Source of the DNA: MGBC102946 sp022793145
GTDB lineage: Bacteria; Bacillota_I; Bacilli_A; RF39; UBA660
Length of the DNA stretch: 17,543 nt
Assembly (NCBI GenBank): GCA_947426265.1
Contig: CANEDJ010000030.1
Location: 1 to 17,543 of the forward strand
Reading direction: 5' to 3'
Shown piece after piece: positions 1-6,323 of this stretch (positions are counted from its first letter, which is position 1; every line of letters begins with the position of its first letter). The translations under genes were made by a program, and so were the position numbers. The notes beneath the pieces are model-generated. The model did no database searches. It was not told where the DNA came from and saw nothing but the letters and a program-made list of their open reading frames with translations.

Positions 1-1130
1 TATCTGTAATAAATGCTATAAGATGCATAGTATTTTATTATTATAAAAGAAAAGCAATTCTTAAGTTAAAAAGTATGAATGATATGCCTGTAATCGGAAT
101 CACAGGAAGCTATGGAAAGACGAGTAGCAAAAATATTTTAGCTGACATTTTAAATGTCAAATATAATGCCTTCCCAACTCCTAAAAATTTTAATACTACT
201 TATGGAATGATTAATACCATCAATAATTATCTGGACAAGTTTAGTGATTATTTTATTGCTGAAATGGGTGCATTTAAAACAGGTGAGATCAAAGAAATTT
301 GTGATTTAGTTCATCCTAAATATGGAATTTTGACAAAGGTTGGGACAGCTCATTTAGAAAGCTTTGGAAGCAGAGAAAATATTCAAAAAGGAAAGTTTGA
401 ATTAATTGAATCACTTCCTAGCGATGGAATTGGAATATTGAATGCAGATGATAGTTATCAGAAATCATATCGCTTAAAAAATAATTGTAAAATTGTTTGG
501 ATTGGCATTGAAAATGAAGCAGATGTACAAGCGACTAATATTAAACTTTCTTATAAAGGAACAAGTTTTGATGTTATTTTTAAAGGAGAAAAAGAAAAAT
601 TTCATTTTGAAACAAGATTGCTAGGAAAAGCAAATGTTTATAATATTTTGGCTGGAATAGCGCTTGGAAAAAATCTTGGTATATCAATAGAACAACTAAT
701 GTTGGGTGTAAAGAGAATAAATGCAGTAGAACATAGATTAGAACTTAAAAAATATGGGAATATTAATCTTATAGATGATGCTTATAATTCCAATCCAGAT
801 GGCTCTAAAATGGCAGTAGAGGTTCTTGGAATGATGCCAGGGAAAAAAATCATTGTAACACCTGGGATGATTGAATTGGGACCTGATGAGTATCAATATA
901 ATCAGACATTTGGAGAACAAATAGCAGGTATAGTAGATGAAGCAATATTGATTGGAGAAAAGCAAACAAAAGCGATTTATGAAGGATTAATAAGAAAAAA
1001 TTTTCCAAAAGAACATATTCATATTTTAAATGATGTGAAATTGGCATTTCCATTAATGCAAAAGTTAGCTGAAAAAGAAACTTATGTGTTACTAGAAAAT
1101 GATTTGCCTGATATATTTAATGAAAAATAG
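1..1130 (+). CDS. murF: MurF-type Mur ligase (UDP-MurNAc-tripeptide--D-Ala-D-Ala ligase family), 5' end outside window
   Basis: The reading frame is open from base 3 to the TAG at 1128-1130, so the true start lies upstream; the ATG codons at 75 and 84 are internal. Visible Mur ligase signs are the ATP-binding loop GITGSYGKTSSK (about 93-131), an NTTYG segment, the stretch AEMGAFKTGEI, GTAHLESFGS in the central domain, and DDAYNSNPDGSKMAVEVLG (about 774-830), which is the MurF form of the C-terminal domain hinge. The family adds D-Ala-D-Ala to the UDP-MurNAc peptide in the cytoplasm. The residues before the P-loop are aromatic and basic (IRCIVFYYYKRKA). They replace the usual MurF N-terminal UDP-binding domain, at least in the part visible, and could be the end of a membrane segment. 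ddl follows after 15 bases, so substrate maker and user are adjacent. MurF identity is likely; a MurF-like paralogue is possible. Confidence 0.85.
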   Translation, partial: SVINAIRCIVFYYYKRKAILKLKSMNDMPVIGITGSYGKTSSKNILADILNVKYNAFPTPKNFNTTYGMINTINNYLDKFSDYFIAEMGAFKTGEIKEICDLVHPKYGILTKVGTAHLESFGSRENIQKGKFELIESLPSDGIGILNADDSYQKSYRLKNNCKIVWIGIENEADVQATNIKLSYKGTSFDVIFKGEKEKFHFETRLLGKANVYNILAGIALGKNLGISIEQLMLGVKRINAVEHRLELKKYGNINLIDDAYNSNPDGSKMAVEVLGMMPGKKIIVTPGMIELGPDEYQYNQTFGEQIAGIVDEAILIGEKQTKAIYEGLIRKNFPKEHIHILNDVKLAFPLMQKLAEKETYVLLENDLPDIFNEK

Positions 1131-1145
1131 AAAGAAGTTGAGTTT

Positions 1146-2345
1146 ATGAAAATTAGAGTAGGAGTTATATTTGGTGGTGCAACAGTAGAACATGAAGTTA
1201 GTGTTATTTCGGCTGTTCAAGCAATGGGATCAATGAATACAGATAAATATGATATTATTCCAATTTATATTGGAAAAGATCGAATTTGGCACACTGGGAA
1301 AATGCTTATGGATATTGAAGTCTATAAAGACTTAGATATGATAAAAAGATATGCCAAACAAGTAATGTTGTGTAAAAAAGATGGAGCTTATGTGTTAGAG
1401 ACAACAAAAGGATTGTTTCGAAAAACGATATCTGAATTAGATATTGCTTTTCCAATTGTTCATGGAAATAATGCTGAAGATGGTACTTTACAAGGACTTT
1501 TAGATTCTATTGGCATTCCATATGTTGGAAGTAGGGTACTAGGATCTGCTTTAGGACAAGATAAAGTGATTATGAAGCAAGTAATGAAAGAAGCAGGACT
1601 TCCTATTGTTGATTATACGTGGTTTTTTGATAATGAATATTTAGAAGATACAGATAATATTTTAAAAAACATCAAAAAGATTGGTTATCCAGTTATTGTA
1701 AAACCAGCTACGTTAGGAAGTAGTGTCGGGATTACTTATGTAAAAGATCATGATCATATTATTGATGCAATTAATGAAGCAATACGCTATGATAATAAGA
1801 TTGTTGTAGAAAAGGCAGTAGAAGAATTAACAGAAGTAAATTGTAGTGTTTTAGGAAATTATGAATATAGAGAAGCAAGTGTATTAGAAGAAGTAATGAG
1901 TACAGAGGAATTCTTAACTTACCAAGATAAATATTTGGGAAATGGAAAAGGTTCTAAATCAAAAGGAATGGCTTCTACAAATCGAATTGTACCAGCTAGA
2001 TTAGATAGCAAAATGACTGAGGAAATTCGTGAATTAGCCAAAGAAGTTTGTCGAGTTTTAAATCTAAGTGGAGTAACTAGAGTCGATTTTTTGATTGATA
2101 AAAGCAAAAACCGAGTTTATGTCAATGAGCCAAATACGATTCCAGGTTCATTATCATTCTATTTATGGGAACCAACTGGAAAGAAATATGAAACTTTATT
2201 AGATGATATGATTTCATTAGGAATTAAAGAATTTAAAAGAAGAAGTAAAAAAATAGATACTTTTGAAACTAACATTTTAAGTAATTTTAGTGGAGTAAAA
2301 GGTTGTAAAGGACTAAAAGGCGTAAAAGGGACAAAGAGAATGTAA
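1146..2345 (+). CDS. ddl: D-alanine--D-alanine ligase
   Basis: This 399-residue ATP-grasp ligase joins two D-alanines for the peptidoglycan stem. It shows the N-terminal GGATVEHEVS motif (residues 10-19), PIVHGNNAEDGTLQG (103-117), the SALGQDK helix (134-140), the ATP-grasp lysine in VIVKPATLGSSVG (183-195), RVDF (312-315) and the metal-binding NEPNTIPG (327-334). The omega-loop segment EEFLTYQDKY (254-263) looks like the Tyr-containing loop of ordinary Ddl rather than the D-lactate ligases VanA/VanB, so D-Ala-D-Ala is the expected product. The start ATG follows a weak purine-rich stretch and lies 15 bases after the MurF stop, suggesting one transcript. The protein ends in an unusual tail (383-398) of repeated x-K-G triplets (VKG CKG LKG VKG TK), outside the catalytic fold. 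A terminator begins at the stop codon. Confidence 0.92.
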   Translation: MKIRVGVIFGGATVEHEVSVISAVQAMGSMNTDKYDIIPIYIGKDRIWHTGKMLMDIEVYKDLDMIKRYAKQVMLCKKDGAYVLETTKGLFRKTISELDIAFPIVHGNNAEDGTLQGLLDSIGIPYVGSRVLGSALGQDKVIMKQVMKEAGLPIVDYTWFFDNEYLEDTDNILKNIKKIGYPVIVKPATLGSSVGITYVKDHDHIIDAINEAIRYDNKIVVEKAVEELTEVNCSVLGNYEYREASVLEEVMSTEEFLTYQDKYLGNGKGSKSKGMASTNRIVPARLDSKMTEEIRELAKEVCRVLNLSGVTRVDFLIDKSKNRVYVNEPNTIPGSLSFYLWEPTGKKYETLLDDMISLGIKEFKRRSKKIDTFETNILSNFSGVKGCKGLKGVKGTKRM

Positions 2346-2376
2346 GTTTTGCTTTGATAAAAACTTTTCTTTTTTT
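2344..2376 (+). terminator. Intrinsic terminator after ddl
   Basis: AAGTTTT (2344-2350) and AAAACTT (2360-2366) can form a 7-bp stem with a 9-base loop, followed by a T-rich tract to 2376 broken by a single C. It overlaps the ddl stop codon. The stem is AT-rich, so strength is uncertain, but it separates murF-ddl from the VanZ-like gene. Confidence 0.6.
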
Positions 2377-2520
2377 AGTAGAAAACTCTAGAATAGAAAG
2401 ATAATCATAAAAGTGAAAAAGTTTATTGGAATATAACAGTAGTGCAATAGAACTTATAAGTTTTGTTTAAGAAAAATGGAAAAAATAGTTCTAAATTGTA
2501 CTTTGCAAGTGAGGAAAAAT

Positions 2521-3039
2521 ATGAAAGAAATAATAGACTTCATTGTTTTAATCGTTTTATATATGGTTATATTTTATAAAAAATGGAAATCAAAAGGGAA
2601 ATATGCATTATTTATCAATACTACAATGTATTTATATTTATCAGGTGTGTTATATTTTACTTTAATGCCTATCATAACATCATTGCCTTTTATATTTAAT
2701 CATCCATATGAATCAATGAACCTAGTTCCGTTTATCGATGTTTTAAGTGGTAGAGGAGATTTCATGAGACAAGTAGGTTTAAATATAATCATGACAGTAC
2801 CTTTTGGATTTTTATTACCACTAACGGAAGGAAGAAAAACCACATTTTTAAAAGTCATTATTTATAGTTTTTTGTTGAGTTTCAGTATTGAAATATTGCA
2901 ACCCTTAATAAATGGTTTTAGGTCATCAGATATAACAGATTTAATAACCAATGTGTTTGGTGGAATGATAGGGTATATCATATATTTAATATTGAAACCT
3001 TTAATAACAAAAGTATTATATAAAATAAAGAACAATTAA
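2521..3039 (+). CDS. VanZ-family membrane protein
   Basis: A 172-residue integral membrane protein with about four or five hydrophobic helices. It carries the VanZ-like signature run: MNLVPFIDV, a Leu/Asn-rich helix NIIMTVPFGFLLPL, then SIEILQPL, FRSSDITDLITNVFGGMIGY. VanZ proteins are linked to teicoplanin and lipoglycopeptide resistance, but their biochemical action is not firmly established and many relatives are chromosomal genes of unknown role. I place the start at 2521 because GAGG at 2511-2514 lies 6 bases before that ATG; an in-frame ATG at 2476 has no comparable ribosome site and its extra residues look non-conserved. I could not see a convincing promoter in 2377-2510. The gene is followed by a VanY-type peptidase. 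Family assignment is good; function is inferred. Confidence 0.82.
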   Translation: MKEIIDFIVLIVLYMVIFYKKWKSKGKYALFINTTMYLYLSGVLYFTLMPIITSLPFIFNHPYESMNLVPFIDVLSGRGDFMRQVGLNIIMTVPFGFLLPLTEGRKTTFLKVIIYSFLLSFSIEILQPLINGFRSSDITDLITNVFGGMIGYIIYLILKPLITKVLYKIKNN

Positions 3040-3194
3040 TTAAAAATTGAAAACGAGATAAATTTTTATGTATGACAGAAGTCATTTTAAAATTTAAAAA
3101 TTTTTATCAAAGAAACGATACTATCAAGAAAAGGATTACAACAATAATCATACAAATTAGAAATGGAAAACTATTAGGAGAAAAGAGGTCTCAG

Positions 3195-4325
3195 ATGAAA
3201 AGAACGCGGATATTATTAGGTAGTATTCTTATAATAGGTCTTTTGATAGTAGGAACAAGTTTATTTATAAAACAAGACAAAACTCTTTCTTATAATAAAG
3301 AATTGACACGTAAAGTTGGAGAAGAAGTTCCAGAACAAATAGAGTATAAAATGGGAAAAAAAACATACAAGGAAAAAATTATATGGAGTGATCTTCAAGT
3401 AGAAGATGGAAATGTATATTATACAGGAACATATAAAGGAATGTTTTTGATTAAAAAGAAATTGTATGAAGTAACACTAATAGTAACTGATGATGTAGCT
3501 CCTATCATAGAAGGTGTTCAAAATATTGAAATTTATGAGGATGAAGAACTTGATTTATTGAAAGCAGTCAAAGTAACTGATAATAGTCATGATGAAGTTT
3601 CTCTTATTTTAAAAGGAGAATATGATATCACAAAAAAGGGAGAATATCTGCTTACTTATGAAGCCAAAGATAAAGTTGGAAATGTTACTACAAAAGAATT
3701 TACGTTAACTGTAAAAGAAAAAGTAGTAGAAAAACCAAATGGAAACACTAATGCTTCTAAAATAGTAGGAACAACCAAAAAAGGTTATAAAATCGAAATG
3801 AAAAATGGTGCTTATTATATCAATAATATTTTAATTGCAAATAAAACCTATTCTCTTCCAAGTACTTATGCACCAGGTTTACTTCCAGAGTTAAATAACG
3901 CTTTTGAAAAACTGAAAAATGCAGCAGCAGAAGATGGGATAAGTTTAAAAATCATTAGCGGATTTCGTTCTTATCATTCTCAAAACAGTATTTATAACAA
4001 TTACGTTGCTAGAGATGGAAAAAAAGAAGCAGATACTTATTCAGCACGTCCTGGACATTCTGAGCACCAGACAGGACTTGCAATTGATGTCAATAGTTTG
4101 ATGTTTGATTTTGGAGAAACCAAAGAAGGAAAGTGGCTGCAAAATCATGCTCATCAATATGGATTTATTATAAGGTATCCTGAAGGAAAAGAAGCAATTA
4201 CAGGATACAGATATGAACCATGGCATTTAAGATATGTTGGAGAACTTTCAAAAGAATTATATAATGATGGAAACTGGATTACACTAGAAGAATATCTAGG
4301 AATTACTAGTAACTATCAAAATTAG
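3195..4325 (+). CDS. Membrane-anchored VanY-type D,D-carboxypeptidase (peptidase M15B) with Ig-like domain
   Basis: Counting from the ATG at 3195 the protein has 376 residues: a basic start and a single hydrophobic anchor (about 6-24), a region of beta-rich Ig-like/DUF5011-like sequence (about 99-174, TDDVAPIIEGV to EFTLTV), a Lys/Asn-rich linker, then the M15B zinc peptidase domain (about 225-376). Zinc and catalytic residues are visible in SEHQTGLAID (His291, Asp298) and EPWHLRYVG (Glu341, His344). The family removes the terminal D-Ala from peptidoglycan stem peptides outside the membrane. AGAGG at 3184-3188 sits 6 bases before this start; an upstream in-frame ATG at 3072 would add 41 charged residues ahead of the anchor and is less likely. 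It lies downstream of the VanZ-like gene. Van operon partners VanH, VanX and VanRS are absent, so this looks like a housekeeping or envelope-remodelling enzyme. Confidence 0.88.
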   Translation: MKRTRILLGSILIIGLLIVGTSLFIKQDKTLSYNKELTRKVGEEVPEQIEYKMGKKTYKEKIIWSDLQVEDGNVYYTGTYKGMFLIKKKLYEVTLIVTDDVAPIIEGVQNIEIYEDEELDLLKAVKVTDNSHDEVSLILKGEYDITKKGEYLLTYEAKDKVGNVTTKEFTLTVKEKVVEKPNGNTNASKIVGTTKKGYKIEMKNGAYYINNILIANKTYSLPSTYAPGLLPELNNAFEKLKNAAAEDGISLKIISGFRSYHSQNSIYNNYVARDGKKEADTYSARPGHSEHQTGLAIDVNSLMFDFGETKEGKWLQNHAHQYGFIIRYPEGKEAITGYRYEPWHLRYVGELSKELYNDGNWITLEEYLGITSNYQN

Positions 4326-4346
4326 CTATTCCATTTTTTAAAAATG

Positions 4347-4355
4347 TGTTATAAT
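4347..4355 (+). promoter_or_regulatory. Extended -10 promoter of tRNA-Gln
   Basis: TGT followed by a perfect TATAAT (4350-4355) forms an extended -10 element 11 bases before the mature tRNA 5' end. No good -35 hexamer is seen 17 bases upstream, which fits an extended -10 promoter. Confidence 0.75.
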
Positions 4356-4366
4356 ATATTTGTGAT

Positions 4367-4442
4367 TGCCTCGTAGCCAAGTGGTAAGGCATCGGACTCT
4401 GACTCCGACATTTCGCTAGTTCGAACCTAGCCGAGGCAGCCA
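4367..4442 (+). tRNA. tRNA-Gln, anticodon CTG
   Basis: The cloverleaf closes completely over 76 bases. The acceptor stem is TGCCTCG/CGAGGCA with discriminator G and an encoded CCA. The D-stem is GCC/GGC, the anticodon stem TCGGA/TCCGA with loop CTCTGAC (anticodon C4399-T4400-G4401, reading CAG), and the T-arm GCTAG-TTCGAAC-CTAGC. The variable loop has six bases. The first pair is U1-A72, the feature by which bacterial GatCAB amidotransferase recognises tRNA-Gln, which fits an organism that makes Gln-tRNA from Glu-tRNA(Gln). No terminator is seen between it and the following T-box leader. Confidence 0.95.
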
Positions 4443-4450
4443 AATATATA

Positions 4451-4648
4451 TTGAAGAAGCGTTGAATAAGAAGAGTATAATCATTGTTTTTTTTAAGAGA
4501 CTTCATGGATGGTGAAAATGAAGAAAAAGCAGATTAGAAGAAACTTAGGAGCTTAAAAACGTTGATGGCGTTAACATAAGAGATAATAGAAATATTATGA
4601 AGTAAGGTGGTACCGCGACTTTTCGCCCTTACAACATAATATTTTTTT
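4451..4648 (+). promoter_or_regulatory. T-box riboswitch leader (glutamate specifier) of gltX
   Basis: The conserved T-box antiterminator sequence AAGGTGGTACCGCG lies at 4604-4617. Its TGGT bulge (4608-4611) would pair with a tRNA ending ACCA. Stem I is visible: AGTA (4474-4477) opens the specifier loop, TAATC (4478-4482) pairs with GATTA (4532-4536), AAG (4471-4473) pairs with CTT (4544-4546), and the apical part shows AGAGA and GGTGAAAATGAAG. The 3' side of the specifier loop reads GAAGAAA (4537-4543), giving a GAA glutamate specifier. The competing terminator is unusually long. AATATTATG (4591-4599) pairs with CATAATATT (4635-4643), and GTAAGG with CCTTAC and GCG with CGC lie inside it; it ends in a T-run. 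Uncharged tRNA-Glu is expected to allow gltX transcription. Confidence 0.93.
4591..4648 (+). terminator. Conditional terminator of the gltX T-box
   Basis: The 5' arm begins at AATATTATG (4591-4599) and includes GTAAGG (4602-4607) and GCG (4615-4617). The 3' arm is CGC-CCTTAC (4624-4632) and CATAATATT (4635-4643), followed by T residues to 4648. It is mutually exclusive with the T-box antiterminator because both use the 4604-4617 sequence. Confidence 0.8.
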
Positions 4649-4669
4649 GTTTAAGAGAGGATTGATAAA

Positions 4670-6322
4670 ATGACAAACAAAGAATTGGCAAATTTAATAT
4701 TTCCAAATATTACAAAAACAATAGCAGATTATGAGAATTTGTATCCAAAAAGAAACTTGGATGAAAAAGCAGTAGTGACTCGTTTTGCACCATCTCCAAC
4801 TGGATTTGTGCATTTAGGTTCTTTATTTTCATCTTTTGTTGCAAGAAAAGTAGCAACACAAACAAATGGAATTTGTTTCCTTCGAATTGAAGATACAGAC
4901 CAAGAAAGACTTGTAGAAAATAGCGTAACAGAAATCATTAGAGATTTAAAAAATTATCAAATTGAGTTTGATGAAGGAATGATTAGTGAAGAAGAGGAAA
5001 AAGGCAATTATGGACCTTATATACAAAGCAAGCGAAAAGATATTTATCAAGCATTTGCTAAATATTTAATAGAAGAAGGGCTTGCATATCCATGTTTCTT
5101 AACAAAAGAAGAATTAGAAGAAATGCGTGAAGTACAAGAAGCATCAAAAGAGAGACTTGGATGTTATGGAAAATATGCAAAATATAGAGATTTGCCAAAT
5201 GAAATGGTTGCAGAAAAGATCAACAACGGAGAACCTTATATCATTCGTTTAAAGTCCCCTGGAAATTTTGACAAAAAAGTTGTTGTCAATGATTTGATTC
5301 GAGGAAAAATAGAATTTCCAGAAAATGACATAGATTTGATTATTATTAAAAAAGATGGACTTCCAACTTACCATTTTGCGCATTTAGTAGATGATTATTT
5401 AATGGGTACTACACATGTAATAAGAGGAGATGAATGGGTATCCTCTTTACCAGTTCATGTACAATTATTTGAAGTATTTGGTTTTAAAGCTCCAAAATAT
5501 GCTCATCTTTCTCCACTTATGAAAATAGATGAGGAAACGGGTGGAAAAAGAAAACTAAGTAAAAGAAAGGATCCAGAGTTAGCAGTGAGTTTCTATCATG
5601 AAGCGGGAATTCCAGAAGAAGCAGTTTTATTATACTTAATGACAATTGCTAATTCTAATTTTGAAGCTTGGTTTGATGCTAACCCAAGTTCCTCTATCAA
5701 TGAATTTACTTTTGATTTTAAAAAAGTAAGCGCAAGTGGTGCTTTATTTGATTTAGAAAAACTAAATAATATTTCAAAAAATTACATTAGCAAATTAAAA
5801 GCAACAGAAGTATATAATAGAACTCTTATTTATGCCAAAGAATTTGACCCAGAATTTGCTTCTATTTTGGAAAAATATCCAGATTATTCTACCTCTATTT
5901 TTAATATTGAAAGAGAGCAGAAAAAACCAAGAAAGGATTATGCAACGTTTAAAGAGGTAAAAAATGAAGTTTGGTATATGTATGATGAATATTTTATAGG
6001 GGATATCAATTATGAATTTGGAAAAGTAAATGAGGAATCGGAAATTCATACTATTTTATCTACTTATTTTACCAAATACTATAATGCAGAAGATGATAAG
6101 GAAACATGGTTCAACAAAATAAAAGAATTGTCAAAAGAATTGGGATATTGTCCTGATATGAAGGAATATAAAGCGGCTCCAGATGCTTATAAAGGAAATG
6201 TAGCAGATATTAGTACAGTGATTCGTGTTGCACTTACTTCTAAATCACAAACTCCAGATTTATATGAAATTTTAAAATTATTAGGAATAGAAAGAATTCA
6301 AAATAGAATTTCTAAATTTTGA
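4670..6322 (+). CDS. gltX: Glutamyl-tRNA synthetase
   Basis: This 550-residue class I synthetase attaches glutamate to tRNA-Glu, and to tRNA-Gln in organisms that use GatCAB. The class I signature is RFAPSPTGFVHLGSL (residues 38-52), followed by LRIEDTDQER (71-80), which binds glutamate and ATP. KLSKR (295-299) is the KMSKS counterpart. LPTYHFAHLVDD and HVIRGDEW are typical of the catalytic domain, and the C-terminal third is the alpha-helical anticodon-binding part. It is longer than the roughly 470-490 residues of common bacterial GluRS, matching the longer Firmicute type with an N-terminal extension of about 35 residues. AGAGAGG at 4654-4660 lies 9 bases before the ATG. Expression is controlled by the glutamate T-box. 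A neighbouring tRNA-Gln supports, but does not prove, a non-discriminating enzyme. Confidence 0.95.
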   Translation: MTNKELANLIFPNITKTIADYENLYPKRNLDEKAVVTRFAPSPTGFVHLGSLFSSFVARKVATQTNGICFLRIEDTDQERLVENSVTEIIRDLKNYQIEFDEGMISEEEEKGNYGPYIQSKRKDIYQAFAKYLIEEGLAYPCFLTKEELEEMREVQEASKERLGCYGKYAKYRDLPNEMVAEKINNGEPYIIRLKSPGNFDKKVVVNDLIRGKIEFPENDIDLIIIKKDGLPTYHFAHLVDDYLMGTTHVIRGDEWVSSLPVHVQLFEVFGFKAPKYAHLSPLMKIDEETGGKRKLSKRKDPELAVSFYHEAGIPEEAVLLYLMTIANSNFEAWFDANPSSSINEFTFDFKKVSASGALFDLEKLNNISKNYISKLKATEVYNRTLIYAKEFDPEFASILEKYPDYSTSIFNIEREQKKPRKDYATFKEVKNEVWYMYDEYFIGDINYEFGKVNEESEIHTILSTYFTKYYNAEDDKETWFNKIKELSKELGYCPDMKEYKAAPDAYKGNVADISTVIRVALTSKSQTPDLYEILKLLGIERIQNRISKF

Positions 6323-6323
6323 T

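Noticed and set aside
738..1053. Two overlapping minus-strand reading frames inside murF
   Set aside because: They are antisense to a clearly conserved Mur ligase domain and show only low-complexity hydrophobic content.
2426..2460. TTGGAA and TATAAG as the promoter of the VanZ-like gene
   Set aside because: The spacing is more than 22 bases, outside the working range; no other convincing promoter was found there.
3041..3068. TAAAAATT/AATTTTTA hairpin between the VanZ-like and VanY-type genes
   Set aside because: The stem is only A-T pairs with a 12-base loop and no T-run, which is expected by chance at this base composition.
3072..3194. Upstream ATG start for the VanY-type gene
   Set aside because: It would put 41 charged residues before the membrane anchor, whereas ATG 3195 has AGAGG at the right distance.
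1..4325. A vancomycin-resistance (van) gene cluster
   Set aside because: Ddl, VanZ-like and VanY-type genes are present, but VanH, VanX and an adjacent VanRS pair are missing. The ligase omega loop (EEFLTYQDKY) looks like a D-Ala-D-Ala enzyme, and the genes share the AT-rich composition of their surroundings.
4332..4346. AT-only palindrome between the VanY-type gene and the tRNA as a terminator
   Set aside because: The CATTTTT/AAAAATG arms have almost no loop and no T-tract follows; it is better read as AT-rich DNA upstream of the tRNA promoter.
4476..4481. TATAAT as a gltX promoter -10
   Set aside because: It lies within the paired and specifier-loop part of T-box stem I. A start downstream of it would remove the leader needed for regulation, and the nearest TTGAAG is 19 bases away.
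4306..4506. A 66-codon minus-strand reading frame
   Set aside because: It runs straight through the tRNA-Gln gene and the T-box leader and has no ribosome site or family likeness.
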